Assembly: GCF_002020355.1 (NCBI RefSeq) | Contig: NZ_MPZV01000001.1 | Span: 1,538,918-1,602,917, forward strand | Length of the DNA stretch: 64,000 nt | Direction of reading: 5' to 3' | DNA from: Thioclava sediminum | GTDB taxonomy: Bacteria; Pseudomonadota; Alphaproteobacteria; Rhodobacterales; Rhodobacteraceae | Shown: positions 8,657 through 18,561 of the stretch, piece by piece | Position numbering within the stretch: position 1 is the first letter of the stretch | How the letters are laid out: every line of letters begins with the position of its first letter | Position numbers and translations under genes: made by a program | The notes under the pieces: model-generated | What the model saw: the letters and a program-made list of their open reading frames with translations, nothing else | What the model was told of the DNA's origin: nothing | Database searches by the model: none

Positions 8657-9689
8657 CGCCAAAGAGGTCCGTCTGCGGGGTGGCGGGTTTCGGTGCCTCG
8701 AGCCCCAGATGCCGCCACGCCCGCGCGCCCAGCATCCGACCACGCGGGGTGCGGCTGATCAGGCCCTGTTGCAACAGGTAGGGTTCGATGACTTCTTCGA
8801 TCGCGTCGCGACTTTCTGACAGCGCGGCCGAGAGCGTCTCCACCCCCACCGGGCCGCCGCCATAATGATCGGCCATCAGCATCATGTAGCGCCGGTCCGC
8901 CCCGTCGAGACCGAGATTGTCGACACCGAGCCGCGTCAGCGCGCGGTCCGCGATCTCGCGGGTCAGCCGCCCCTCGCCCTCGACCAGCGCGAAATCGACG
9001 ACTCGGCGCAGCAGGCGACCTGCGATGCGCGGGGTGCCACGCGCGCGCTTGGCGATCTCGCGGGTGCCCGCGGGGTCGGACGGGATACCCAAGAGCCGCG
9101 ACCCGCGTGTCACGATCAGGTCCAGCTCGTCCTCGGTGTAGAATTGCAACCGCGTCGGGATGCCGAAGCGGTCGCGCAGGGGCGTCGTCAGCAGGCCGAG
9201 CCGCGTGGTCGCGCCGACCAGAGTGAAGGGCTGCAACTCGATCCGCACAGTGCGCGCGGCAGGCCCCTCGCCGATCACCAGATCGAGCTCGAAATCCTCC
9301 ATCGCGGGATAGAGCACTTCCTCCACCGCCGGGTTCATCCGGTGAATCTCGTCGATGAAGAGCACGTCGCGCGCTTCGAGATTGGTCAGGATCGCGGCCA
9401 GATCGCCCGCCTTGGCGAGCACCGGTCCGGAGGTCATCTTGAAGTTCACACCGAGCTCGCGCGCCATGATCTGCGCCAGCGTCGTCTTGCCCAGACCGGG
9501 CGGGCCGTGGAACAGCGTGTGATCCATCGCCTGGCTGCGCATCTTCGCGCTTTCGATGAAGACGCGCAGGTTGGCGCGGGCTTCGGCTTGGCCCGTAAAT
9601 TCCTCCAGCGCCTGTGGGCGCAGGGCGCGGTCGGCGTCTTCGGGCAGGCGGTCGGGCCGCAGGGTGGGATCAGGTTCGCTCATCGTCAT
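8649..9689 (-). CDS. ruvB: Holliday junction branch migration helicase RuvB
   Basis: A 346-residue AAA+ motor that drives branch migration of Holliday junctions with RuvA. Motifs in order: LEEFTGQ, Walker [10 protein letters not shown] near residue 62, Walker [10 protein letters not shown], sensor 1 GATTRLG, arginine finger region LRDRFG, and a C-terminal winged helix ending [10 protein letters not shown]. It is the third gene of ruvC-ruvA-ruvB, separated from ruvA by 79 bases that contain element copy D, and its 3' end overlaps the truncated haemoglobin gene. Confidence 0.98.
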   Translation of the reverse strand: MTMSEPDPTLRPDRLPEDADRALRPQALEEFTGQAEARANLRVFIESAKMRSQAMDHTLFHGPPGLGKTTLAQIMARELGVNFKMTSGPVLAKAGDLAAILTNLEARDVLFIDEIHRMNPAVEEVLYPAMEDFELDLVIGEGPAARTVRIELQPFTLVGATTRLGLLTTPLRDRFGIPTRLQFYTEDELDLIVTRGSRLLGIPSDPAGTREIAKRARGTPRIAGRLLRRVVDFALVEGEGRLTREIADRALTRLGVDNLGLDGADRRYMMLMADHYGGGPVGVETLSAALSESRDAIEEVIEPYLLQQGLISRTPRGRMLGARAWRHLGLEAPKPATPQTDLFGDG

Positions 9690-9721
9690 TTACTGTCGCG
9701 CCTTTGGCGGAGGGGAGCAAG

Positions 9722-9768
9722 CGGGGCGCTGCCCCGCACCCCGGGATATTTATCCCAAAAGGAAGAGG
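9722..9768 (-). repeat. Post-stop dispersed element, copy D
   Basis: On the minus strand it abuts the ruvA TGA: CCTCTTCCTTTTGGG, then AAATATCCCGGGG and the hairpin GGGGCAGCGCCCC. It lies inside the ruvCAB operon between ruvA and ruvB, so a fully efficient terminator role is unlikely here. Confidence 0.75.
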
Positions 9769-10437
9769 TCAATCCTTCGGGGCCAGGAGCCTTAGCGCCG
9801 CGCGGATCAGCGTGGCCGTGTCGGTGACCTCCGGGTCGTCATTGGCCTGCGCCACGGCACCGGCCGCGTCCGAGGGCGCATAACCGAGATTGGTGAGCGC
9901 GGAGATTGCCTCGGCGGTGAAGTTTACCTTCGGCGTCGCGGCCGGGGCTGCTTTCTTTGCGGGCTTCTTGGCCGGCGTGTCCTCGATCACCTCGGGGGTG
10001 GCATCAACGGTGAACTCCGCCCCCATCGCCATGACGGTCGGCGCTTTCTCCTTCAGCTCAAGCACGACGCGCTGCGCGAGTTTCGGGCCGACGCCGGGGG
10101 CGGATTTCACCGCCGACCAGTCGCCCAGTGCGATCGCGCGGCCCAGCCCGTCCGCGCCGAGCGTGCCGAGGATCGCGAGCGAAGCTTTCGCGCCGATCCC
10201 CTGCACCGAGGTCAGCAGCCGGTGCCATTCCTTCTCCAGCAGTGTCGGGAAGCCGAAGAGCTGGAGCAGGTCCTCGCGCACCAGCAGGTCGGTATAGAGC
10301 GCGCAGGCCTCGCCCACGGGCGGCAGCGATTGCGCGGTGCGCTGGCTGACATGGACGACATAGCCCACGCCGCGCACGTCGATCATGACGTGGTCGAGCG
10401 CGCGGTGGATGATGACTCCTGCGATGCGACCGATCAT
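9769..10437 (-). CDS. ruvA: Holliday junction DNA-binding subunit RuvA
   Basis: A 222-residue RuvA that tetramerises on four-way junctions and recruits RuvB. The N-terminal OB-fold opens [20 protein letters not shown]. Helix-hairpin-helix motifs follow ([11 protein letters not shown] and [15 protein letters not shown]), then an Ala/Lys/Pro-rich linker near residues 150-170 and a C-terminal RuvB-binding helical domain ([16 protein letters not shown]). The ATG overlaps the ruvC stop in ATGA. Confidence 0.97.
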   Translation of the reverse strand: MIGRIAGVIIHRALDHVMIDVRGVGYVVHVSQRTAQSLPPVGEACALYTDLLVREDLLQLFGFPTLLEKEWHRLLTSVQGIGAKASLAILGTLGADGLGRAIALGDWSAVKSAPGVGPKLAQRVVLELKEKAPTVMAMGAEFTVDATPEVIEDTPAKKPAKKAAPAATPKVNFTAEAISALTNLGYAPSDAAGAVAQANDDPEVTDTATLIRAALRLLAPKD

Positions 10438-10967
10438 GCGCGCCTCCGTTGCGTCGTGCCCAAGGCATCGCGGGAAAGTTGCGCCGCGTTCATCCGAGCC
10501 GCCGATTGCAAGTGGAAGGCGTGGCAGATCGCGATGGCGAGCGCATCGGCCGCATCGGCCCCTTCGAACTGCACGCCGGGCAATTGATGACGCACCATGT
10601 GCTGCACCTGCGTCTTGTCGGCATGGCCGACGCCGACGACGGTTTTCTTGATCGCGTTGGGGGCATATTCGCCAACCTCGAGCCCGGCCTGCGCCGGGGC
10701 CAGAAGCGCAATGCCGCGCGCCTGCCCCAGTTTCAGCGTCGCCACCGCGTCCTTGTTGACGAAGGTCTGCTCTACCGCGGCCGCCTCGGGTGCGTGGGTC
10801 GCGATGACCGCGCTCAGCCCTTCGTGCAGCACCAGCAGGCGCTTTGCCAAATCCTTACCTTCGGAGTGGAGAATCCCGTTCGCGACATGCCTGAGTCGCG
10901 ATCCGTCCATCTCGATCACGCCCCATCCGAGATTGCGTAACCCCGGATCGATCCCGATCACCCGCAT
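10434..10967 (-). CDS. ruvC: Crossover junction endodeoxyribonuclease RuvC
   Basis: A 177-residue Holliday junction resolvase. The catalytic acidic residues are in the expected places: Asp in [16 protein letters not shown], Glu in AVEQTFV, and the C-terminal pair in [14 protein letters not shown]. The ATG at 10967 gives the universal MRVIGIDPG start; upstream in-frame residues do not look like RuvC. It is the first gene of ruvCAB and overlaps ruvA by four bases. Confidence 0.97.
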   Translation of the reverse strand: MRVIGIDPGLRNLGWGVIEMDGSRLRHVANGILHSEGKDLAKRLLVLHEGLSAVIATHAPEAAAVEQTFVNKDAVATLKLGQARGIALLAPAQAGLEVGEYAPNAIKKTVVGVGHADKTQVQHMVRHQLPGVQFEGADAADALAIAICHAFHLQSAARMNAAQLSRDALGTTQRRRA

Positions 10968-11183
10968 TTGCCCTGCCTCGTTCTCGTGTTGTTTCGCAAG
11001 AACTAGCACGAAAAGGGAACATCGGCCAGAGGGCATGCAAAAACCGGCCTCATATCACATGCGATTCCTGCATGGCGGGGCTGCCAAAACTGAGATTGTT
11101 TTCGCACCCTGCCAGTCTTATCTGCGCTTCAGAAGATGTAATGCCCGAAACTTGAGCAGTTTGTGAACTGAAGGATCCTCCCC

Positions 11184-11369
11184 ATGGCTTCGATGGATAT
11201 CAACACCCGCATGAGCCGCAGCGCCCGACCGAGCGTCTTTACCTCGCTGATCGCAGCCCTGCACGACTGGAACGACGCACGCGTCACCCGCAAAGCTCTG
11301 ATGAAGCTCAGCGACCGCGCGCTGGACGATATCGGCCTGACCCGGCTCGACGTGGCGCGCCTGCGCTAA
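11184..11369 (+). CDS. Small DUF1127 protein
   Basis: A 61-residue basic protein whose C-terminal half (LSDRALDDIGLTRLDVARL) is the DUF1127/YjiS-like arginine-rich motif. In Rhodobacter sphaeroides a DUF1127 protein, CcaF1, binds RNA and affects sRNA maturation and turnover, so an RNA-related role is possible. AAGGATCC lies upstream of the ATG. A strong terminator 21 bases after the stop makes it a single-gene transcript. Neighbours give no functional hint. Confidence 0.85.
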   Translation: MASMDINTRMSRSARPSVFTSLIAALHDWNDARVTRKALMKLSDRALDDIGLTRLDVARLR

Positions 11370-11390
11370 CGCAACCGACAGGTCATGCGA

Positions 11391-11428
11391 AAAGGGCTGC
11401 CCCGGCAACGGCGCAGCCCTTTCTTTAT
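11391..11428 (+). terminator. Rho-independent terminator after DUF1127 gene
   Basis: A ten-base-pair perfect stem AAAGGGCTGC/GCAGCCCTTT (11391-11400 with 11413-11422) followed by CTTTAT. It may also serve the convergent gene ending at 11448. Confidence 0.85.
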
Positions 11429-11447
11429 GTCGTAATGGCTTTGGCGT

Positions 11448-11795
11448 TCAGCCGATATACGGCGCGAGCAGCCCGGCGATCTTGCGGGTGATCGGGTCGG
11501 CATGCATGATCCAGGCCCCCACCCGTTCGAATTGCGACCCACCCGCGAGGCTTGCGACACGCGCCTCGTAGCTCTCCTGGCCCACCTGCGCCAGCATCGC
11601 GCCCTTCACCAGCAGAATACCGGCAAAGATCAGCGCCACCCCGCGCAGCGGAATACTGCGGCGCGATTTCGGGCGCATGGAATCGAAATAGCTGCGCCCC
11701 AATGCACCGGACGCCTCGAATGCACCGCCTGCTTGATGGATCTGGTCGATCCGATGCAGGCGCTTTTCAAAAGACTCTATTTGTGGATCGCGCAT
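11448..11795 (-). CDS. Small single-pass membrane protein of unknown function
   Basis: A 115-residue protein. The N-terminal 45 residues are soluble and charged (MRDPQIESFEKRLHRIDQIH), one hydrophobic segment lies near residues 49-68 (LRGVALIFAGILLVKGAML), and the tail ends KIAGLLAPYIG. The ATG at 11795 was preferred to an in-frame TTG 12 codons upstream because the upstream residues look non-coding. No catalytic motif was recognised. It converges with the DUF1127 gene. Confidence 0.65.
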   Translation of the reverse strand: MRDPQIESFEKRLHRIDQIHQAGGAFEASGALGRSYFDSMRPKSRRSIPLRGVALIFAGILLVKGAMLAQVGQESYEARVASLAGGSQFERVGAWIMHADPITRKIAGLLAPYIG

Positions 11796-11887
11796 GGCAA
11801 ACCCCGTTAACTGCGATGCCCCCAAAGGCAATTTCTCAGGTCAGGGTAAAGCAATCCTTACCGCAATCAGAGCGGATTTGTGGCGGA

Positions 11888-12757
11888 TTAGGCGCGCTGC
11901 ATGGCCAATGTCGTCCATTCGCCGAATTCCTTACGCGAATGGGAAACAAAGCCCTGCGCCTGATAGGCGGCGACCACTTCATCGGCCTGTTCATTGAGGA
12001 TTCCGCTGAGGATCACGAAGCCCGATTCGGCGCAGTTGCGGCCCATTTCGGGGGCGAGCGCGACGAGCGGGCCTTTGAGGATATTGGCGAAGATCAGATC
12101 GAAGGGCGCGGCCTCTTTCAGGCGCGGATCGCCGAAGCCGGCGGCCTCGATGCAGATCACACGGCCCTCAAGATCGTTCACCGCGACATTCGCCGCCGCC
12201 GTCTCTACCGCGACCGGATCGATATCGGAGGCCAGCACCGGCTCGGGCCAGAGCTTCGCCGCCGCCATCGCCAGAACGGCGGTGCCGCAACCGATATCGG
12301 CGACGTTGTGGAAGGTGTGACCCTCGTTCGCCAGATCGTCGAGCGCGGTCAAGCAGCCCGAGGTGGTGCCGTGATGGCCCGTCCCGAAGGCCATCGCCGC
12401 ATCGATCCGCAGCGCGATCGCATCGGCGGGGATCTTGTCCTCGTCATGGCTGCCATAGAGGAAGAAGCGGCCCGCGCGCACCGGGGCCAGTTCGCGCCGC
12501 ACATGGGCGACCCAATCGGTTTCCGGGATTTCCGAGACAACGAAGGGCTGCGCCCCATGCGAGATCGCCAGCAGGTCCAGCGCCACATCGTCGGGGGCCT
12601 CGAGGAAATAGCCCGAAACCTCGTAACGGCCCGACCCGTCCTCGATCTCGAACACGCCGGTACCGTAGGGGCCGGGATCGAGTTCTTCGAGACGTTCGGA
12701 CAGCGCCTCGGCGGCCTCGCGATCGGCCAGCGTGGTAAAGGCGGTGAAGGTGGTCAT
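11888..12757 (-). CDS. prmA: Ribosomal protein L11 methyltransferase
   Basis: A 289-residue SAM-dependent methyltransferase that trimethylates ribosomal protein L11. The SAM motif I DIGCGTAVLAMAAAKLW, the preceding FGTGHHGTTSGCL and the later DLIFANILKGPL (motif IV, PrmA-type NILxxPL) are all present. It stands alone between a small membrane protein and msrA, all on the minus strand. Confidence 0.94.
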   Translation of the reverse strand: MTTFTAFTTLADREAAEALSERLEELDPGPYGTGVFEIEDGSGRYEVSGYFLEAPDDVALDLLAISHGAQPFVVSEIPETDWVAHVRRELAPVRAGRFFLYGSHDEDKIPADAIALRIDAAMAFGTGHHGTTSGCLTALDDLANEGHTFHNVADIGCGTAVLAMAAAKLWPEPVLASDIDPVAVETAAANVAVNDLEGRVICIEAAGFGDPRLKEAAPFDLIFANILKGPLVALAPEMGRNCAESGFVILSGILNEQADEVVAAYQAQGFVSHSRKEFGEWTTLAMQRA

Positions 12758-12836
12758 GGGCGCGCTCCTCGGGATGGTTGCGCCCGGGCTTAGGGCCGCG
12801 GGCGCGAGCCGTCAAGCGGCGCGCACACGCATCAGA

Positions 12837-13481
12837 TCACGCGTTCAGCCCGATCGGGCAGGTCACACCGGTGCCGCCGATGCCGCAATAGCCGCCGGGG
12901 TTCTTCTCCAGATATTGCTGGTGATAATCCTCGGCATAGTAGAAGGGCGGCGCGTCGATGATCTCGGTCGTGATCGTGCCATAGCCCGCCGCCTGCAGGC
13001 GCTCGGCATAGGCGTCGCGCGAGGCTTCGGCGGCCTCTTTCTGCGCATCCGTGTAGGTGTAGATGCCCGAACGATACTGCGTGCCGCGGTCATTGCCCTG
13101 ACGCATACCTTGGGTCGGGTCGTGGCCCTCCCAGAAGACGCGCAGCAGGTCTTCGTAGCTGACCTTGGCGGGGTCGTAGAGCACGCGAACGACCTCGTTA
13201 TGGCCGGTCATGCCGGTGCAGACCTCGCGATAAGTCGGGTTGGGCGTGGGGCCCCCGGCATAGCCGACCATGGTCAGCCAGACGCCGTCGGTGTTCCAGA
13301 ACATGCGCTCGACGCCCCAGAAGCAGCCCATGCCGAACATCGCCTCTTCCATGCCCTCGGGCACGGGCGAGCGCAGGTCACGGCCCCAGAGGAAATGCGG
13401 CTCTGCCAGAGGCATCGCTTCGTCACGCCCCGGCAGGGCGTCGGCTTTGGTGGGAATGGTGGCGGGTTTTCCGAACAGCAT
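12837..13481 (-). CDS. msrA: Peptide-methionine (S)-S-oxide reductase
   Basis: A 214-residue MsrA that repairs oxidised methionine. The catalytic Cys is in [14 protein letters not shown]. The substrate pocket (VGYAGG) and the [17 protein letters not shown] motifs follow, and a C-terminal Cys pair ([17 protein letters not shown]) can act as resolving cysteines. Length and motif order are normal for the family. Confidence 0.96.
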   Translation of the reverse strand: MLFGKPATIPTKADALPGRDEAMPLAEPHFLWGRDLRSPVPEGMEEAMFGMGCFWGVERMFWNTDGVWLTMVGYAGGPTPNPTYREVCTGMTGHNEVVRVLYDPAKVSYEDLLRVFWEGHDPTQGMRQGNDRGTQYRSGIYTYTDAQKEAAEASRDAYAERLQAAGYGTITTEIIDAPPFYYAEDYHQQYLEKNPGGYCGIGGTGVTCPIGLNA

Positions 13482-13538
13482 GGTAAATCTCCCTTTCGCG
13501 CCCCTCTCAGATAGGCGCGGAGCGGCGGAATTTCCAGT

Positions 13539-14774
13539 TCAAGCGGGCACCGGACCGAGGCCTTGCAGCACCGTCTCGTAGCCTTTCGAGGGGTGACGCG
13601 GCACCAAGAGCGCAAGCCCCAGCGAGATCACCGCCATCGAGGCCGCCAGCCCGAAGACCGCACCGGGCGAGACCATCCACAGATAGCCCAGCGTCACCGG
13701 CAGGAAGACAGCCGCGATATGGTTGATCGTGAAGGCGACAGCGGCGGTGGGCGCGATGTCCTCGGGGTCGCAGATCTTCTGGAAATAGGTCTTCTGCGCG
13801 AAGGCCAGAGCGAACAGCAGATGATCGACCACGTAAAGCGCGCAGGCCAGCCAAATACCCCAGCCGAACCAGTAGATGCCGCCATAGGCGAGGAACAGCA
13901 GCGTCAGCCCGACATATTCGAAGATCAGCGCCCGGCGTTCACCGAAGCGATGCACAAAGCGGCCCATTGCAGGCGCGGCGGCCATGTTGACCGCGAAGTT
14001 GATCAGGAAGAGCGCGGTGATCTCATCCACGCGCAGCCCGAAGCGCTCGACCATCATGAAGGCGGCGAAGACCACGAAAATCTGCCGCCGCGCACCCGCC
14101 ATGAAGGTGATCGCGTAATAGAGCCAGTAGCGACGACGCAGCACGAACTTCTTCGATTGCGGCTCGCGGGTGTGGAACTGCGGATAGATCAGCGCCGCGG
14201 CCGCCATCATCACCATCGTCGCGATCCCGGCGGTGGCGTAGACGAATTCGTAGCTGAGGTTGAACGTCTTCCAGGTCAGCACCAGCAGCGCATAGGCCGC
14301 GAGCGAGGCACCCGAGCCGATGGCCACGATCCGGCCCAGCGTCTGCGGCGCCTTGGCCTTGTCGATCCACTGCAATTGCAGCGACTGGTTCACCGTCTGG
14401 AAATAGTGAAACCCGATCGAGGACAGGAGCGTCACGATGATCAGCCCGGCGAAGCTCGGGAACAGCGCGGTCACCGCCGTCGCCCCGCCCAGAAGCAGCA
14501 GCGACAGAATGGCCAGCGTCTGCTCGCGCATCACCCAGAGCACGACGATCACCCCGATCGCGAGGAATCCCGGCACTTCGCGAAAGCTCTGCAGCCAGCC
14601 GATATCGACGCCGTCGAAATTCACCACGTCGATAACGAAGTTATTCAGCAGCGCCGACCAGGTGGCGAAGGAGATCGGCATGGCGGTGGCCATGACGTAG
14701 AGCAGCGCCTCGGGTCTGCGCCAGCGCGGCAGCTCGTGGGCCTCGTCGAGAGGGACGGATCGGAACTTCATCAT
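13539..14774 (-). CDS. Major facilitator superfamily transporter
   Basis: A 411-residue integral membrane protein with about 11-12 hydrophobic segments and an intracellular loop near the middle (YPQFHTREPQSKKFVLRRRY). The fold is MFS-like; no substrate-specific signature was recognised. It ends in a short Pro/Val tail, and two adjacent ATGs make the exact start ambiguous by one codon. It diverges from the YeeE/YedE gene across about 120 bases, so the two promoters share that gap. Confidence 0.8.
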   Translation of the reverse strand: MMKFRSVPLDEAHELPRWRRPEALLYVMATAMPISFATWSALLNNFVIDVVNFDGVDIGWLQSFREVPGFLAIGVIVVLWVMREQTLAILSLLLLGGATAVTALFPSFAGLIIVTLLSSIGFHYFQTVNQSLQLQWIDKAKAPQTLGRIVAIGSGASLAAYALLVLTWKTFNLSYEFVYATAGIATMVMMAAAALIYPQFHTREPQSKKFVLRRRYWLYYAITFMAGARRQIFVVFAAFMMVERFGLRVDEITALFLINFAVNMAAAPAMGRFVHRFGERRALIFEYVGLTLLFLAYGGIYWFGWGIWLACALYVVDHLLFALAFAQKTYFQKICDPEDIAPTAAVAFTINHIAAVFLPVTLGYLWMVSPGAVFGLAASMAVISLGLALLVPRHPSKGYETVLQGLGPVPA

Positions 14775-14894
14775 GCCTTCCTTAGACGCGACGGCAGCGC
14801 CTGCGGCAAGTCTGCAAAAGGTGCAACCTGACTCAGATCAATGTGCGTTTCTGCGGTTTCTGGCAGAACCCGTGCGCGAACGGGAGATCGTATC

Positions 14895-15959
14895 ATGGAC
14901 ATCATCGCACTCATCGAGCGGATCGGCGAAGGCCCTACGGCGGCGCTTTTCGGGGTGATCACCGGGCTTATCTTCGGCGTGGCCGCGCAGAAATCCAACT
15001 TCTGCCTGCGAGCCGCGACGGTGGAGTTCGCCCGCGGCAAGCTGGGCGGCAAGGTCGCGGTGTGGTTCCTGACCTTCTCGACCGCGCTTGTCTGGGTGCA
15101 GGCCGCGCAGCTTCTGGACCTGTTCCGGCAGGCCGACAGCCGGATGATGTCGGTGCCCGGCTCGTGGTCGGGCGCGATCATCGGCGGGCTGATCTTCGGT
15201 GTCGGCATGGTGCTGTCGCGCGGCTGTTCGGGACGGCTTCTCGTGCTGGCGGCGACGGGCAACCTGCGCTCGGTCGTCTCGGGGCTGATCTTCGCGGTGA
15301 CCGCCACGATGAGCCTCAAGGGCATCCTCGCGCCACTGCGTGACCGGCTGGCGAGCCTCTGGATCACCGGTGCGCAGAATGTGAATATCCTCGACGCGCT
15401 GCATCTGCCCAACTGGACCGGGCTGGCCGTCGGCATCGTCTTCGCCATCGCGGGCATGTATCTGGCCAAGCGCAACGAGATCGGCGTGAAGACGTGGATC
15501 TTCGCCTCCGGCGTCGGTTTCGCCGTCGCGGTGGGCTGGGTGCTGACCTTCATGCTGAGCCAGGTCGCTTTCGATCCGGTGCCGGTGAATTCGGTCACCT
15601 TCTCGGGCCCCTCGGCCAATACGCTGATGTTCTTCCTCGACCGCAACTCGGTGCTGGAATTCGACGTGGGCCTCGTGCCCGGCGTGGTTCTGGGCGCTTT
15701 CCTGAGCTCGCTTTTCTCGCGCCAGTTCGCATGGCAGGGCTTCGACTCGATGCCGGTGATGCGGCGCTCGATGATCGGTGCGATCTTCATGGGCTTCGGT
15801 GCGATGCTTGCAGGCGGCTGCGCCATCGGCAACGGCGTGACGGGCACCTCGGTTCTGGCAGGCACCGCATGGCTGGCGCTGTTCTGCATGTGGATCGGCG
15901 CGATGGTGACCGACTTCCTGCTCGACCAACGCACGATGACGCCCGCCACCGCTTGCTGA
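14895..15959 (+). CDS. YeeE/YedE family sulfur-compound transporter
   Basis: A 354-residue membrane protein with repeated hydrophobic segments and the Cys-containing signatures of the YeeE/YedE (TsuA-like) family: KSNFCLRAA near residue 35, SRGCSGRLL near residue 112 and AGGCAIGNGVTGTS near residue 310. Members take up thiosulfate or related sulfur compounds using these conserved cysteines. The ATG at 14895 has GGGAGA upstream; longer in-frame extensions lack family similarity. It is a fused two-half form. The substrate (thiosulfate, sulfide or selenium species) is not fixed by sequence. Confidence 0.88.
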   Translation: MDIIALIERIGEGPTAALFGVITGLIFGVAAQKSNFCLRAATVEFARGKLGGKVAVWFLTFSTALVWVQAAQLLDLFRQADSRMMSVPGSWSGAIIGGLIFGVGMVLSRGCSGRLLVLAATGNLRSVVSGLIFAVTATMSLKGILAPLRDRLASLWITGAQNVNILDALHLPNWTGLAVGIVFAIAGMYLAKRNEIGVKTWIFASGVGFAVAVGWVLTFMLSQVAFDPVPVNSVTFSGPSANTLMFFLDRNSVLEFDVGLVPGVVLGAFLSSLFSRQFAWQGFDSMPVMRRSMIGAIFMGFGAMLAGGCAIGNGVTGTSVLAGTAWLALFCMWIGAMVTDFLLDQRTMTPATAC

Positions 15960-16246
15960 ACGGGCCTTCGTCGCGCGCCTCGGCCAGTTCCTGCCGGTTC
16001 GCTGAAACCTGCGCGAATCCTTACCTAACGTCACCCATTAGAACACGTTACGAATTCAGCATAAGACGCCTTCGGAATGCGGGTGATCGCGACCTCTTGG
16101 CTCTGCGATTCGTCGACACCGCAACCGCATCACGAAAAACGCTGAAGAAAATCGTGTTTGGCGGAAATCGTGATCGCAACCGTGTCATATGACACTGGGC
16201 GAAATGGGTTTCTTCGGGGCATAGGTGGAATTATGAGAGCCTGCGC

Positions 16247-18127
16247 ATGAATACCTCTATGCCCCCTCCGCTGACCGGTGAAGAACGGTCCAGACTCGCC
16301 GATCCGGCGCGCCTTCGGGCGTTGCGCGAGACCGGTCTTTTGGAGAGTGCGCCTGCGGAAATCTTCGAGCGCGCGACACGGCTCGCCACGCGGGTGACCG
16401 GCGTGCCTGTCTCGTTGGTTTCCATGGTCGATGAGAACCGGCAGGTCTTCGTGGCGCAAACCGGACTGGACGCCGCTGCCCCTTCGGAGACGCCGCTCAG
16501 CCATTCCTTCTGCCGCTATGTCGTCGAATCCGATGCGCCGCTGAACGTGCCCGATGCGCGCGAGGACACGGTGCTGCGCGACAATGGTGCCGTGCGCGAT
16601 CTGGGCGTGACCGCCTATCTCGGGGTGCCGCTGCGCACGATCGACGGGCAGCCGCTGGGGGCGTTCTGCCTGATCGACCGCGAGGCAAGGCAGTGGACCG
16701 AGGAAGAATACGAGGCGCTGTCCGACATCGCCGCCGGGGTCGAGGCGGAAATCCGTCTTCGGCGCCAGATCAACGTCGCCCATCGTGAGGAAAACCGGTT
16801 CCGCGCCGTTCTCGATCAGATGCCGATCGGCGTCGGTGTGGCCGAGCTGGGCACCGGTCGGCTTATCGATCTGAATGCCACCGCGATCGAGATGTTCGGC
16901 GTGACGGACGGCGACGTGACCAAGCAGCTCGCCTTCGACGCTTACACACCAGAAGGGCGCAAGCTCAGCCTGAGCGAGTTTCCGATCGTGCGCGCGGCGC
17001 GCAACGAAGAGACGATCAGCCATATGGAATTGCGCTGCGTGCGCCACGACGGGCCGGAACGCAATTTGCTGGTCTCGGCGCAGCGGGTCGAAAGCGAACC
17101 GCCCGTGGCCGTGGCCACCGCGCTCGATATTTCCGATCTGAACGCGGCGCGCGAACATGCGGCCGAAGTCGACCGGCGGCTCGCGCATTTTCACGAAATC
17201 ACCTTCGACGCGATTGTCGAACTCGATAGCGAAGACAAAATCCGGTTCGCCAATTCGGTCATGCGCGCCCGCATCCGCGACGCGGTCGGAGCCGAGGCGG
17301 AAGCACAGGCGGTCGGGCGGTCGCTTTGGGAGACCGCGCCCCATCTGATCGGAAGCAATTTCGAAAAAGCTCTGGAAGAGGCCCGCCGCACAGGCGTCCC
17401 GACGGTCACCGATCAGGACGGGCGAGACGGCCGCATTCTGGAGGCACGCCTTTATCCCGAGCACGGCGCGATCCTCGCCTATCTCCGCGACGTGACCGAG
17501 GAGCGGCAGATCGCGAAAGCGCGCGACACGCTGACGCGCGAACTCAACCACCGGGTCAAGAACGCCTTCGCGATGATGTCGGGACTGGTCGGCATGACCG
17601 CGCGCCATGCGAAGACGCCGGACGAAATGGCGCGGGGTCTGCGCGAGCGGATCGGCGCGCTGGCCCGCGCCCATGAGCTGATCAATCCGACCGCCACGCC
17701 CGAGCGCGATTTCCGCGGCATGGTCGAGTTGCGCGAATTGTTGCTGGGCGTGCTTTCGCCCTACACCAATCTCGACGATCCGCGCCTGATCCTCAGCGGC
17801 CCTCCTGTCGCGCTGAACCATGCGGGGTCGACCAACCTCGCGCTGGTGATCCACGAATTGGCGACTAACGCCGTGAAATACGGGGCGCTTTCGCATGATG
17901 CGGGACTGCTGGAACTGACCTGGCGCGACACATCCGACCAGCTCGAACTCGACTGGCGAGAAAGCGGCTATCCCGAAGAACTGGTGCAGCCAAGCAACAG
18001 CGGCTTCGGATCCAAGCTCATCGACCTGACCATTCAGGGCCAATTGCGGGGAACCTATGGAACCGAATGGGTTCCCGACGGGTTCCAAGCTCGCATGACC
18101 GTGCCAATGGACCTGATAAAAGGGTAG
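16247..18127 (+). CDS. GAF-PAS-PAS sensor histidine kinase (HWE/HisKA_2 type)
   Basis: A 626-residue soluble sensor kinase with no clear membrane segment. The domains are an N-terminal GAF (about residues 30-170, with SLVSMVDENRQVF and LGAFCLIDREAR), two PAS-like domains (about 185-305 and 310-425), then a dimerisation/H-box helix with phospho-acceptor His435 in ELNHRVKNAFAMM. The ATPase domain has an N-box (VIHELATNAVKYGAL, about 534-548) and a G-box (GFGSKLIDL). This H-box type is found in HWE and HisKA_2 kinases, often light, redox or stress sensors. A lone receiver gene follows eight bases downstream and is the likely partner. The GAF lacks an obvious bilin-attachment signature. Confidence 0.9.
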   Translation: MNTSMPPPLTGEERSRLADPARLRALRETGLLESAPAEIFERATRLATRVTGVPVSLVSMVDENRQVFVAQTGLDAAAPSETPLSHSFCRYVVESDAPLNVPDAREDTVLRDNGAVRDLGVTAYLGVPLRTIDGQPLGAFCLIDREARQWTEEEYEALSDIAAGVEAEIRLRRQINVAHREENRFRAVLDQMPIGVGVAELGTGRLIDLNATAIEMFGVTDGDVTKQLAFDAYTPEGRKLSLSEFPIVRAARNEETISHMELRCVRHDGPERNLLVSAQRVESEPPVAVATALDISDLNAAREHAAEVDRRLAHFHEITFDAIVELDSEDKIRFANSVMRARIRDAVGAEAEAQAVGRSLWETAPHLIGSNFEKALEEARRTGVPTVTDQDGRDGRILEARLYPEHGAILAYLRDVTEERQIAKARDTLTRELNHRVKNAFAMMSGLVGMTARHAKTPDEMARGLRERIGALARAHELINPTATPERDFRGMVELRELLLGVLSPYTNLDDPRLILSGPPVALNHAGSTNLALVIHELATNAVKYGALSHDAGLLELTWRDTSDQLELDWRESGYPEELVQPSNSGFGSKLIDLTIQGQLRGTYGTEWVPDGFQARMTVPMDLIKG

Positions 18128-18135
18128 TGTAGCCC

Positions 18136-18522
18136 ATGTTACAGAGCAGTATGACTTGCCTCGAGGGCAGCAATGTCCTCGTGGTCGAAGACGAATTATT
18201 CATTGCCTACGACATCGCCTTCTCGGTCGAGGAGGCGGGCGGTCAGGTTGCCGGGCCCTTCGCGACCTTGGCACGCGCGCGTGCCGCGTTGTCCGACGGC
18301 TCGATGAACGTCGATGGCGCGATCCTCGACATGAACCTGCTCGACGGATCGGCGGAAGCCCTGATCGTTGAGCTGTGGAAACGCGAAGTGCCCTTGGTGG
18401 TGAACACGGCCGAGCCGCTGCCGCTCGCCTTCCAGTCGATCATGCCGGAAATTCCCGTCTTCTCGAAGCCGACGAACCCGTGGGAACTGGCCGAAGCGCT
18501 GGGACGCCAGATGCGCAACTGA
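18136..18522 (+). CDS. Single-domain response regulator (receiver only)
   Basis: A 128-residue CheY-like receiver without output domain. Acidic residues VVEDE (18-20) form the Mg site, Asp65 in AILDMNLLDG is the phospho-acceptor, and the conserved Lys is in FSKPTNP. It lies eight bases downstream of the HWE-type kinase, so it is presumably its direct partner, acting as a phosphate sink or relay to an unlinked output. Confidence 0.88.
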   Translation: MLQSSMTCLEGSNVLVVEDELFIAYDIAFSVEEAGGQVAGPFATLARARAALSDGSMNVDGAILDMNLLDGSAEALIVELWKREVPLVVNTAEPLPLAFQSIMPEIPVFSKPTNPWELAEALGRQMRN

Positions 18523-18561
18523 GCTTCGGCGTGGCGTATCTTCTGCCGCCCCCTGCCCGCT

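Noticed and set aside
16130..18088. A 652-codon minus-strand frame over the sensor kinase
   Set aside because: It is antisense to a kinase with complete H-, N- and G-boxes and has no family features of its own.
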